From an uncultured Bacteroidales bacterium (GTDB lineage Bacteria > Bacteroidota > Bacteroidia > Bacteroidales > UBA932): 64,000 nucleotides of DNA. Made by a program: the position numbers and the translations under genes. The stretch is taken from contig ONSU01000014.1 in the NCBI GenBank assembly GCA_900320545.1, forward strand, positions 1-64,000. The letters run 5' to 3'. Below are positions 25,487 to 33,225 of this stretch, piece by piece. The notes beneath the pieces are model-generated. The model was given only the letters and a program-made list of their open reading frames with translations, was not told where the DNA came from and ran no database searches. Numbering within the stretch: position 1 is the first letter of the stretch; every line of letters begins with the position of its first letter.

Positions 25487-27563
25487 ACTGATTCTTTGCA
25501 TTTTTTCCGTCCTGATCATTCTTCCCGCCTGCGAAAGGCAGGGAAATGATGCCGCCGCCGACAAAATGGACGGCATCGTCATCAACGAAGTGTCTCCTTC
25601 CCCGGGAATCGGAAAGGAAGGATGGGTGGAACTCTACAACAAGAGCGAACACACGATCCGGCTCAAGGGCCTCCGTATCCTGCTCTCGACCAATGAGTTC
25701 ATCGAAGAGAAAGTGGCGACCCTCAAGGAGGGCGAAATCAAGGCGGGCGGCTTCTACCTCGTCAGCACCGAAGCGGTCGATTTCTCGCTTCCCTTCCTTC
25801 GCGCCACCTTTACCGAACTCGGCATCGCCGATGCCGACGGCTACTCGCTGGACGTCTTCACCCCGTCCATCGACATCGGATCGACGGAGAAACCGGCGGA
25901 CGGCGGAAGTTACGCCCGTCTCCCGGACGCAACCGGCGACTGGACGCTGACCGCGACCGCAACCCCGGGCAGCCCCAATTTCAAACTGGTCCCCCATACG
26001 CTTACCAGCCTCGTCATCAACGAAGTCTGCCCCTCGGGCAAATGGATTGAAATCTACAACGCCGCCGCCTTCGAGCAGAACCTCGAATACGCAATGTTCA
26101 CCAGCCCCGGAAACGTCCTGCTCTGCCAGGTTCCCGCCGGCGTGACCATCGAGGCCGGCGGCCATCTCGCGCTCGACTGTGAAGGAGAGGATGCCAACTT
26201 CAGCAATTTCACCTTCTACGACAACACGGGCTCCAAGAAGATCGTGGAGTTTTCCGCCTCGGGACTCGGGACGCTGTCCGAGGACGGTGCCTGGTGCCGC
26301 CTTCCCGACGGCACGGGAGCTTTCCGCACGACCACAAGCCCCACAAAGGGGACCACGAACATCGTCGAAAGCAATTCGCTGACGGGCCTGGTCATCAACG
26401 AAGTGTCCCTCGCGGGCTGGGTCGAGGTGTGTAATTCCTCCATCGAACAGATCAACGCCTCCGGCCTCGTGCTCAAATCCGGCTCCACCACCGTTGGGAC
26501 CAAGGGGGCGACCTCCATCCCCGCAGGCGGCAAAGTCGTGTTCGACGTGGCCGTCACCGGCAACGAGACATTCAGGCTCTGCGGAAAGGACGGCACTGAG
26601 GTGAGTACTTTCTCCAATGGGGATGTGAAAAAAGATTCCCGCACGGCAAATGCAAGCACCTCCTGGAGCCGCCTCCCCGACGGCACCGGCAATTTTTACA
26701 CCGTTCCGACCCCGACCAAGGGCGAGGCCAACTACGGCATTGAGGAAGGCAACACCATCGCCATCTGGGTGCGCCGCTCCGACGCGATGACCTTCGACCT
26801 GGAAGGGCTCTGCAAGAACGGAATCGGCAACATCATCCTCCACGAATGGGCTCTCAAGGACAACGGCACCGCAAAGGTCAACGCCATCTGCGCCAGGGCC
26901 CACCAGCTGGGCATGCGGGTCCACTTCTGGCTGCAGTGCTTCTGGTGGAACGACGACATCAAGTGGCGGCTGCCGGTGATCGACCGCAGCGGATCCACGC
27001 CCGCCCGCTACAACCAGGAACTCTTCGACGAAGTGATCGGCCGCGCACTCGGATATATGGACCTCGACATCGACGGCATCCACTTCGACTACATCCGCTT
27101 CGGCGGGACGGCCAGCAAGCACAACTGGCCCGAAGACGGCATCACGGGCATAGGAGCCATCACCGAATTCTGCCGTCAGGCCAACAGCCGGCTCAAGGGG
27201 AAGGATCCCGACATCATCCTCTCCGCCGCGTTGATGGGAGAGCGGGGATCGCAGAACGCCTATGGCCAGGATCCCGCCCAGATGACCCAGTATATCGACG
27301 TGATCCTCCCGATGGCATACATCTCGTCCTACAACTACTCCCAGAGCGTCAACGTGACCGTGGCCAACTGGTTCGCCGACCGTTGCAATGACAAACAGTG
27401 CTGGCACGGCATCTCGACATACAATTCCAACACGCAGGGCCTCAGCAAGGCAGAACTCCTGCGCGACTGTTCCAATATCACTTCCTCCCGGGCCCACGGA
27501 ATCGCGCTGTTCCGCTACGGACTCGGCGACATCCCCAACCTGACAGGAATGTTTGCCAGATGA
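25467..27563 (+). CDS. lipoprotein: three lamin-tail-type domains plus GHL10-like glycosidase domain
   Basis: A 698-residue lipoprotein (Cys22 in IILPAC). Three repeats begin IVINEVSPSPG, LVINEVCPSG and LVINEVSLAG and contain GWVELYN, KWIEIYN or GWVEVCN; each ends in a RLPD segment followed by TP/SP-G. This is the LTD (lamin-tail) beta-sandwich pattern, typically adhesive. From about residue 430 the protein is a TIM-barrel-like domain: IAIWVRR, NIILHEWALKDNG, GMRVHFWLQCFWWNDD, DIDGIHFDYIRFGGTA, ILSAALMGERGS, YGQDPAQMTQYIDVILPMAY, GIALFRYG. It resembles the GHL10 family (E. coli DigH/YddW acts on denuded peptidoglycan). The start overlaps the peptidase gene, and the stop overlaps the next, shorter paralogue. 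Confidence 0.75.
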   Translation: MKSCLSKLILCIFSVLIILPACERQGNDAAADKMDGIVINEVSPSPGIGKEGWVELYNKSEHTIRLKGLRILLSTNEFIEEKVATLKEGEIKAGGFYLVSTEAVDFSLPFLRATFTELGIADADGYSLDVFTPSIDIGSTEKPADGGSYARLPDATGDWTLTATATPGSPNFKLVPHTLTSLVINEVCPSGKWIEIYNAAAFEQNLEYAMFTSPGNVLLCQVPAGVTIEAGGHLALDCEGEDANFSNFTFYDNTGSKKIVEFSASGLGTLSEDGAWCRLPDGTGAFRTTTSPTKGTTNIVESNSLTGLVINEVSLAGWVEVCNSSIEQINASGLVLKSGSTTVGTKGATSIPAGGKVVFDVAVTGNETFRLCGKDGTEVSTFSNGDVKKDSRTANASTSWSRLPDGTGNFYTVPTPTKGEANYGIEEGNTIAIWVRRSDAMTFDLEGLCKNGIGNIILHEWALKDNGTAKVNAICARAHQLGMRVHFWLQCFWWNDDIKWRLPVIDRSGSTPARYNQELFDEVIGRALGYMDLDIDGIHFDYIRFGGTASKHNWPEDGITGIGAITEFCRQANSRLKGKDPDIILSAALMGERGSQNAYGQDPAQMTQYIDVILPMAYISSYNYSQSVNVTVANWFADRCNDKQCWHGISTYNSNTQGLSKAELLRDCSNITSSRAHGIALFRYGLGDIPNLTGMFAR

Positions 27564-28444
27564 TGAAAAGACTACTGTATCTGCTTGCCTTCCTCGCGGC
27601 GCTGGCCGCCTGTACCCGGACCTCCGTGAGCCCTCACGGGATCTGGCTATGGTCGAAGTATATGAACGAGGTGGATCTCGATTCCCTCGCCGCCAGGGAT
27701 ATCGATAATATCATCCTCCACGAGGTCTCTTTCGAGAAACACGGGGAGGACTCGACCCTGGCATTCATACGGGCCGCACAGAAAAAAGGGCTTAAGGTAC
27801 ACATCTGGTTCCAGTGCTTCTACAAAGACGGGAAATGGATCAATCCCGTGGATGATTCCCTCAACCGATATAAGCAGGAATACTTCGACGAGGTCATCGA
27901 CCGGGCGGAAAAATATGCGAAGATGGGCGTAGATGGCATCCACCTCGATTACATCCGCTTCGGCGGGACGGCCTACAGGCACAATCCGTCGGATTCCGTC
28001 ACGGCGACCGGCTGCGTCACCGAATTCTGCCGGCAAATCCATCTGCGGCTCAAGGCCGTCCGGCCCGATATCGTCCTCTCCGCCGCCCTGATGCCCGAAC
28101 CCGACAGCGAGTACTACTACGGTCAGGATCCCGCACAGATGGGGCAATACATCGACATCCTGATGCCGATGATCTATTATCACACCGGCAACTACCGCAA
28201 GAACGGTCTCGCATGGGCCCTTGAAGTGGCCGATCATTTCGCCGAAAAGGGGGCTCCCGCCAGGGTTTGGGCCGGTCTCACGACCTATTATGATACCGAC
28301 TCCACCCAGGTTGTCCCGATGACTGCGGACGAAATCCTCGAGGACTGCCGCATCTTCGCCGACTCCACCCGCGCCGAGGGCATTGTCCTCTTCCGGTACG
28401 GTATCGGCGAATTGCCCGATTTAAATAGTTTAAATTCCAAATAA
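27560..28444 (+). CDS. GHL10-like glycosidase-type lipoprotein
   Basis: A 294-residue lipoprotein starting at 27560 (MMKRLLYLLAFLAALAAC). It consists only of the barrel domain also found at the C-terminus of its upstream neighbour: HGIWLWSKYMNEVDLDSLA, NIILHEVSFEK, GLKVHIWFQCFYKDGKWI, GVDGIHLDYIRFGGTAYRH, VLSAALMPEPDSEYYYGQDP, YIDILMPMIYY, GIVLFRYG. The family (GHL10, PF02638-like) includes DigH, which cleaves peptide-free murein glycan. From memory, barrels with the same KVHIW, HxDYxRxxGTAY, YYYGQD and LFRYG blocks also occur in methanogen surface proteins. The conserved Asp residues of HLDYIRF and YGQDP are the best catalytic candidates, unproven. It overlaps both neighbours by one to four bases. 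Confidence 0.75.
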   Translation: MMKRLLYLLAFLAALAACTRTSVSPHGIWLWSKYMNEVDLDSLAARDIDNIILHEVSFEKHGEDSTLAFIRAAQKKGLKVHIWFQCFYKDGKWINPVDDSLNRYKQEYFDEVIDRAEKYAKMGVDGIHLDYIRFGGTAYRHNPSDSVTATGCVTEFCRQIHLRLKAVRPDIVLSAALMPEPDSEYYYGQDPAQMGQYIDILMPMIYYHTGNYRKNGLAWALEVADHFAEKGAPARVWAGLTTYYDTDSTQVVPMTADEILEDCRIFADSTRAEGIVLFRYGIGELPDLNSLNSK

Positions 28445-28578
28445 TGATGAAAATCACGTACACATCCCCAACGCTACAAGTAATGCGGCTTGCAACACAA
28501 GCCGTGATCTGCCAGTCCGGGCAGCCTCAACCTTTCATCGACGACATGACGATTGAAGATGAATTACCTTTCGATTAA
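28444..28578 (+). CDS. 44-residue micro-ORF coupled to the glycosidase-type gene
   Basis: ATG at 28444 shares a base with the preceding TAA (TAATG), and the frame runs 44 codons: it begins MMKITYTSPTLQVMRL and ends in the acidic tail MTIEDELPFD. The next lipoprotein starts 13 bases later. Same position and style as the ORF at 1611-1730. No signal peptide or known domain. The tight coupling suggests that it is translated. Confidence 0.6.
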   Translation: MMKITYTSPTLQVMRLATQAVICQSGQPQPFIDDMTIEDELPFD

Positions 28579-28591
28579 AGCAGGAGCCGTT

Positions 28592-30079
28592 ATGAAAAAG
28601 ATTCTTTTCACCTCGATTGCCGGTGCAATCCTTTGTATGGCCCTCTCTTGCCAGAAAGAGAATTTTATTCCCGCCGACGATATCAATAATTCCGATGTTC
28701 CCACAACGGGGTCAAGCGTCATCACGGCCGGAGTCGAAAAAACGAAAACCGCGCTCCAGGATGCCGGAAAGGTGTACTGGACCAACGGGGATGCCATTTG
28801 CGTAAATGGCATCACCTCGGCCGCGCTCGAATTGACCGAGCCCGTCGCCGCGGCTTCCTTTACCTTCGAGGGAATCCTTGCCGAGGAGAAGAAGGCCGTC
28901 TATCCCGCCACCGCCTGGACTTCAGACGGGACCGTCACGATTCCCGCCACGCAGGATGCGGGAACCAACGCTTCGTTCGCGGCCGGTGCCCTTCCGATGG
29001 TCGCCTATGCCGCCTCGGGCAACGACCTCACCTTCAAACATACGGCCGCCGTCATCAAACTCCAGCTCAAGAAGGGATTCACGTCCGACGAGATCGCCTA
29101 TGCCGACTTCTTCGGCAACAACGACGAGCAGCTCAGCGGCGTGTTCTCGGTGGATTATGCGACCGGCGCCCTGACGCCCACCTCTACCGCCGCAGCCGAT
29201 AAAAAAGTCCGCGTGACGATCGGAAAGACTCTCTCGAGCGAGGTCACTGCCGTCTATATCGCCGTCCCCGCCGCAACCTATTCCAACGGCTTCAAGATCA
29301 AGATCGTCGACATCAACGGCGTCACGATGACAAAGCGTGTAGGGACTTGTACATTGAAGAAAGGTTCCATTTATCCCACCCCGATCGACACTTTCGATGC
29401 AGACAATACCATCAAGGCGTTCGTGAAGTCCTACGTAAATATCCTGAAAGTCTGGGAGAACACGACCGGTACTATTGATTTGATACAAGGGGAAAATTAT
29501 TCCGGCGGTAGCTATAATGTAACGAATGCGCATTATATTCCATCAACTACCACTATAATGGTTGGTGAGAATGTCTATAATACCGGCGATATGTATGAGC
29601 TGGCTCTTCGTTGCTATCTTCTCGTGCGGGGATACGATGGCCTTAATACGACTAAATATGGTAAAAACTCCATTCCTGCGCTGACCGGCGGGGCTGTCGG
29701 GATGAGTGAGACCATAATTCCCAATACGCATGAATATTATTTTGGGACATCGCCCTATCTTGAAACACCTGGGAATGGTGGATATTTTTACACCCTGGAC
29801 GGGAGCACTAAACTCTATCATACTGTAAAAGTAGCTGCTCTTGACAACTGGGCGATGCGTTCGCTGAATTTCCAGTCCGGCCATCCGACCACCAATATTT
29901 GTAGTTATAGTTCAGGACAACTTTCCGGTTTCGGCGGAAGTTTCTGTCCGATGAGAGCACTTGTTACTTACGCTTTCTTCTTCAAATATATGCTTGATAA
30001 CGGCTATGACAAAGGTACAGAGGTCGGTAACAACGTTTTACTCCGTTCCGAACTCTTTGGTAAAGAAGGTAATTATTGA
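28592..30079 (+). CDS. lipoprotein: fimbrillin-like N-terminus plus PMBR-like C-terminal domain
   Basis: The start at 28592 (MKKILFTSIAGAILCMALSC, Cys20) is chosen over 28553 because it directly opens the lipoprotein signal. About 40-265 resemble a fimbrillin-like beta-sandwich (KTKTALQDAGKVYWTNGDAI, LPMVAYAASGNDLTFKHT). From about 274 a third version of the large domain of the 22059-24422 protein appears: FVKSYVNILKVWENTTGTI, HYIPSTTTIMVG, YELALRCYLLVRG, CPMRALVTYAFFFKYMLDN. The codons for about 290-495 are visibly AT-richer (near 45 % GC) than the first half or the flanks, as expected for a recently acquired module. Probably a surface adhesin of the same set. Confidence 0.7.
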   Translation: MKKILFTSIAGAILCMALSCQKENFIPADDINNSDVPTTGSSVITAGVEKTKTALQDAGKVYWTNGDAICVNGITSAALELTEPVAAASFTFEGILAEEKKAVYPATAWTSDGTVTIPATQDAGTNASFAAGALPMVAYAASGNDLTFKHTAAVIKLQLKKGFTSDEIAYADFFGNNDEQLSGVFSVDYATGALTPTSTAAADKKVRVTIGKTLSSEVTAVYIAVPAATYSNGFKIKIVDINGVTMTKRVGTCTLKKGSIYPTPIDTFDADNTIKAFVKSYVNILKVWENTTGTIDLIQGENYSGGSYNVTNAHYIPSTTTIMVGENVYNTGDMYELALRCYLLVRGYDGLNTTKYGKNSIPALTGGAVGMSETIIPNTHEYYFGTSPYLETPGNGGYFYTLDGSTKLYHTVKVAALDNWAMRSLNFQSGHPTTNICSYSSGQLSGFGGSFCPMRALVTYAFFFKYMLDNGYDKGTEVGNNVLLRSELFGKEGNY

Positions 30080-30080
30080 T

Positions 30081-30929
30081 ATGATTCTGATCGCTGACAG
30101 CGGCGCGACCAAGACCCAGTGGGCCTGCGTGAGTCCGGACGGGAAGAAGAAGACCGAGTTCTTCAGCCAGGGATATAACCCCAATTATATCTCCGGGCCG
30201 GAGATCGTGGCGGATATCCGGGCCACGATGCCCGCGGAGCTGGAGGCGGACGCCGTCCGGGAGATTTATTTCTACGGAGCGGGCGTGACGCCGATGCAAT
30301 ACGGGTTTATGGAGGAGACGCTGCGGAAAGTTTTCGGCAAGGCGGACAGGGTGTTCATCGCGATGGACACCCTCGCCTCCTGCCGGGCGCTGCTGCAGCG
30401 CGAGAGCGGTTTTGCCGCCATTCTGGGCACCGGATCCAATTCCTGCCTGTACGACGGTGAGAATGAGGGGCTCAATGTGGATTCGTGCGGATTTATCCTC
30501 GGCGACGAAGGCAGCGGCGGCTATCTCGGCAAACGGCTCATCACCGATTTCATCCGGGGCAACATGCCCGCGGCGGTGCACGAAATGGTGGGAAAGGTCA
30601 TCGGGAAAAGCAATGAAGAACTCATTGACACCATTTACACCAAGCCCTTTCCGAACCGCTTTTGCGCGCAATACGCCCGGCTCATCAGTGAGAATCTTGA
30701 CTTCGACCCGTACTTCCCGGAACTGGTGAAGGACGCCTTCCGGAAATTCTTCTCCCGGATTGTCACGCACTACCCCGACTATCAGCAGTACGCCTTCAAC
30801 GCGGTAGGGTCCGTCGCATACTACTTCCGGCCCCTGCTGGAAGAAGTGGCGGCCGAATTCGGGATGAAGGTCGGCACCATCCTCCAGGCCCCGATGGAAG
30901 GGCTCATCCAATATCATCTGGCAAAGTAG
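30081..30929 (+). CDS. BadF/BcrA-type N-acetylhexosamine kinase
   Basis: A 282-residue cytoplasmic kinase starting at 30081 (MILIADSGATKTQW). ASKHA-fold motifs: DSGATKT (phosphate-1), AILGTGSNSCLYDG (phosphate-2 and adenosine region), SCGFILGDEGSGGYLG (the GDEGSG block of GlcNAc-kinase-like BadF proteins). Relatives phosphorylate GlcNAc or MurNAc at C6; in Tannerella the homologue MurK works with MurQ and a transporter. One base separates it from the preceding lipoprotein gene, and three from the transporter, so they form one operon. It presumably phosphorylates the sugar released by the surface and periplasmic hydrolases. Confidence 0.88.
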   Translation: MILIADSGATKTQWACVSPDGKKKTEFFSQGYNPNYISGPEIVADIRATMPAELEADAVREIYFYGAGVTPMQYGFMEETLRKVFGKADRVFIAMDTLASCRALLQRESGFAAILGTGSNSCLYDGENEGLNVDSCGFILGDEGSGGYLGKRLITDFIRGNMPAAVHEMVGKVIGKSNEELIDTIYTKPFPNRFCAQYARLISENLDFDPYFPELVKDAFRKFFSRIVTHYPDYQQYAFNAVGSVAYYFRPLLEEVAAEFGMKVGTILQAPMEGLIQYHLAK

Positions 30930-30932
30930 CGT

Positions 30933-32123
30933 ATGGCTAAAAACAAGTATCTGATCCCTTTGGCCTTCATCGGGTCAATGTTTTTCACGGTGGGATTCGC
31001 CGTGGGCATCAACGGCTACTTCGTCCCCTTCCTGGAGAACAACCTCAGCCTGACCTCCGCCCAGTCGTATCTGGTCATCGCGGCGACCTTCCTGGCCTTC
31101 CTGATCTTCAGCTTTCCGGCGGCGGGCATCATCGCGAAGGTCGGATACAAGCGGACGATGTCGCTGAGTTTCTTCCTGTTCGCGGTGGCCTTCGCCCTGT
31201 TTATCCCCGCGGCCCGGCTGGAGAGTTTCCCGCTGTACCTGGTGGCCTGTTTCCTCAGCGGAACGGCCAACACGATCCTGCAGGCGGCCATCAACCCGTA
31301 CGTGACCATCCTCGGCCCCATCGACAGCGCTGCCCGGCGGATCAGCATCATGGGCATCTGCAACTCCTGCGCGCTGGCGCTCCCCTCAGTCTTTATCGCA
31401 GCCGTGACGCGGAAGCCGATCGAAGCCGTCGGCCTCACCGACCTGGACCTTCCGCTCTATATCATCATCGGAGTCGTCACCCTTCTTGGCGTCATCACCT
31501 TCTTCGCTCCGCTGGAGGAGATCAAGGCGGAAGGAGAGGAAAACGAAGAGGACTGTCCCTACGCCGCCGACAAGAAGAGCATCTGGCAGTTCCCGCACCT
31601 GGTACTGGGAGCCCTTGCCCTGTTTGTCTATGTGGGCGTGGAGAATCTGGCGCTCCTGACGGTGCTGGACTATGCCCAGGACCTGGGGCTTCCCAATCCG
31701 GAGAAATATACCGTCTGGCCGGGCATCGGGATGGCCGTCGGATATATCATCGGCATCATCTGTATTCCCCGGATCATCTCCCAGGTGAAGGCGCTCCGCA
31801 TCTGCACGTGGGTGGCCGTGGTGGATTCGCTGCTAATCGTGCTCACCCCTCCCGCCGTATCCGTCTGGTGCGTGGCGCTCCTGAGTCTGGCCTGCTCGCT
31901 GATGTATCCCGCGATCTGGCCGCTCGCCATCACCGAACTGGGGAAATTCACCAAGAAAGGCTCCTCGCTGCTGGTGGCGTCCATCGGCGGCGGAGCGCTG
32001 ATCCCGCTGCTGTTCGGAGCCATCAAAGACTGGCTCGGCAGCCAGAACGCCTACTGGATCTGCCTGCCGTTCTATCTGTTGATCATGTTCTATGCGTATT
32101 ACGGGTATAAGATACGCAAGTAG
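30933..32123 (+). CDS. FucP/NagP-type sugar:H+ symporter (MFS)
   Basis: A 396-residue, 12-helix MFS protein. The N-terminus (IPLAFIGSMFFTVGFAVGINGYFVPFLENNLSLTSAQSYLV) and the segment GTANTILQAAINPYVTILGP are diagnostic of the FucP subfamily, which carries fucose, glucose/galactose or N-acetylglucosamine in Bacteroidetes. The long cytoplasmic loop (EEIKAEGEENEEDCPYAADKK) separates the two halves. Its place after the BadF kinase suggests uptake of the same amino sugar. Its 3' end overlaps the next gene by 32 bases. Confidence 0.9.
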   Translation: MAKNKYLIPLAFIGSMFFTVGFAVGINGYFVPFLENNLSLTSAQSYLVIAATFLAFLIFSFPAAGIIAKVGYKRTMSLSFFLFAVAFALFIPAARLESFPLYLVACFLSGTANTILQAAINPYVTILGPIDSAARRISIMGICNSCALALPSVFIAAVTRKPIEAVGLTDLDLPLYIIIGVVTLLGVITFFAPLEEIKAEGEENEEDCPYAADKKSIWQFPHLVLGALALFVYVGVENLALLTVLDYAQDLGLPNPEKYTVWPGIGMAVGYIIGIICIPRIISQVKALRICTWVAVVDSLLIVLTPPAVSVWCVALLSLACSLMYPAIWPLAITELGKFTKKGSSLLVASIGGGALIPLLFGAIKDWLGSQNAYWICLPFYLLIMFYAYYGYKIRK

Positions 32124-33225
32124 CCTGCTGGCCGCGCTCCTGCTGGGAATCCGGGCCCTTGCCTGTACGACCGCGGTCGTATCGGCGGGGGCGTCTGCAT
32201 CGGGACGTCCGATGCTCTGGAAGCAGCGGGATGCAGGGGATGCGTATAATACCATCGCATACGTCCGGGGGGGGAAGTATGGATTCACCGCCCTCTTCCC
32301 CACGGCGGATTCGCAGCATACCAAGGCCTATGCCGGCATCAACGAGGTCGGATTCGCCATCACCAACAACCTCTCCTACAACCTCCGCCCGGAAGGACAG
32401 GGCTACGGCGACACCCGGAACGGCCTGCTGATGGCGGAGGCCCTCGGTCGCTGCGCCACGGTGGAAGAGTTCCATGCCCTGCTGAAAAGCCGCCCGCACC
32501 CGATGCGGCTCTGCGCCAATTTCGGGGTGATCGACGCGGAGGGCGGCGCCGCCTATTTCGAGGTGTCGGACGAGAAGATCGAGCGTTTCGACGTACCGGA
32601 AGGGGGCTGTCTCTTCCGGACCAATTTCTCGCTCTCGGGCGAATCCGGGCGCGGAAAAGGATACGAACGCTACGCCACGATGGAGACCTTGACGGCCCGG
32701 AAGGCATCTGCCGGTTTTGACGCCGCGTTTTTCCTTCACGCGGGCCGGAGTTATATCCGTGACGGAAAGGATATGCTCCGCCAAAGCAAGACCTCCCGGA
32801 TAACAGAACATAACTTCATCCCGCGGACCACGACCACCGCCAGCATCGTCATCGAAGGAGTTGGAAAGGGGGATGCGGCCGGCAGCGGAATGATGTGGTG
32901 CGCCGTCGGTTACACGCCCTGCTGCTATGCCGTGCCGGTCTGGGTGGCGGCAAAAGACGATCTTCCGGCCCTGCTTTCCGCCGACGCCCCCGCAAATCTC
33001 CTGGCCGTGAAATTATACTCGGTTCTCCACGATGGCGACCAGGTGGACACGAAAGCCCTCCGGCGCATCATCCGCCGTGTGGAAAAGGCGGAGCGGCGGG
33101 AAATGAGCGCGGGACAGCGGCTCGACCGCAAATGGCGATCCTCCGGGCTTGACCGCGAGGCGCTCCTTCAATATAACCGATCGGCCGAAGAACGCTTCCG
33201 CCGGTTCAAAACTGGCGTGCTATGA
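32092..33225 (+). CDS. C45-type Ntn amide hydrolase (acyltransferase/carcinine hydrolase-like)
   Basis: A 377-residue secreted protein. The signal MRITGIRYASSLLAALLLGIRALA is followed directly by Cys25 in ACTTAVVSAGASASGRPML, so cleavage would expose Cys as N-terminal nucleophile, as in peptidase family C45 / linear-amide hydrolases. Further family blocks: LWKQRDAGD, YAGINEVGFAITNNLSYN, GVIDAEGGAAYFEVSD and RTNFSLSGESG. Members hydrolyse N-acyl amino acids and dipeptide-like amides. In this operon an amide of a wall peptide or N-acyl amino acid is a plausible substrate. The start overlaps the sugar transporter gene by 32 bases, and the stop overlaps gltS (TATGA). Confidence 0.8.
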   Translation: MRITGIRYASSLLAALLLGIRALACTTAVVSAGASASGRPMLWKQRDAGDAYNTIAYVRGGKYGFTALFPTADSQHTKAYAGINEVGFAITNNLSYNLRPEGQGYGDTRNGLLMAEALGRCATVEEFHALLKSRPHPMRLCANFGVIDAEGGAAYFEVSDEKIERFDVPEGGCLFRTNFSLSGESGRGKGYERYATMETLTARKASAGFDAAFFLHAGRSYIRDGKDMLRQSKTSRITEHNFIPRTTTTASIVIEGVGKGDAAGSGMMWCAVGYTPCCYAVPVWVAAKDDLPALLSADAPANLLAVKLYSVLHDGDQVDTKALRRIIRRVEKAERREMSAGQRLDRKWRSSGLDREALLQYNRSAEERFRRFKTGVL

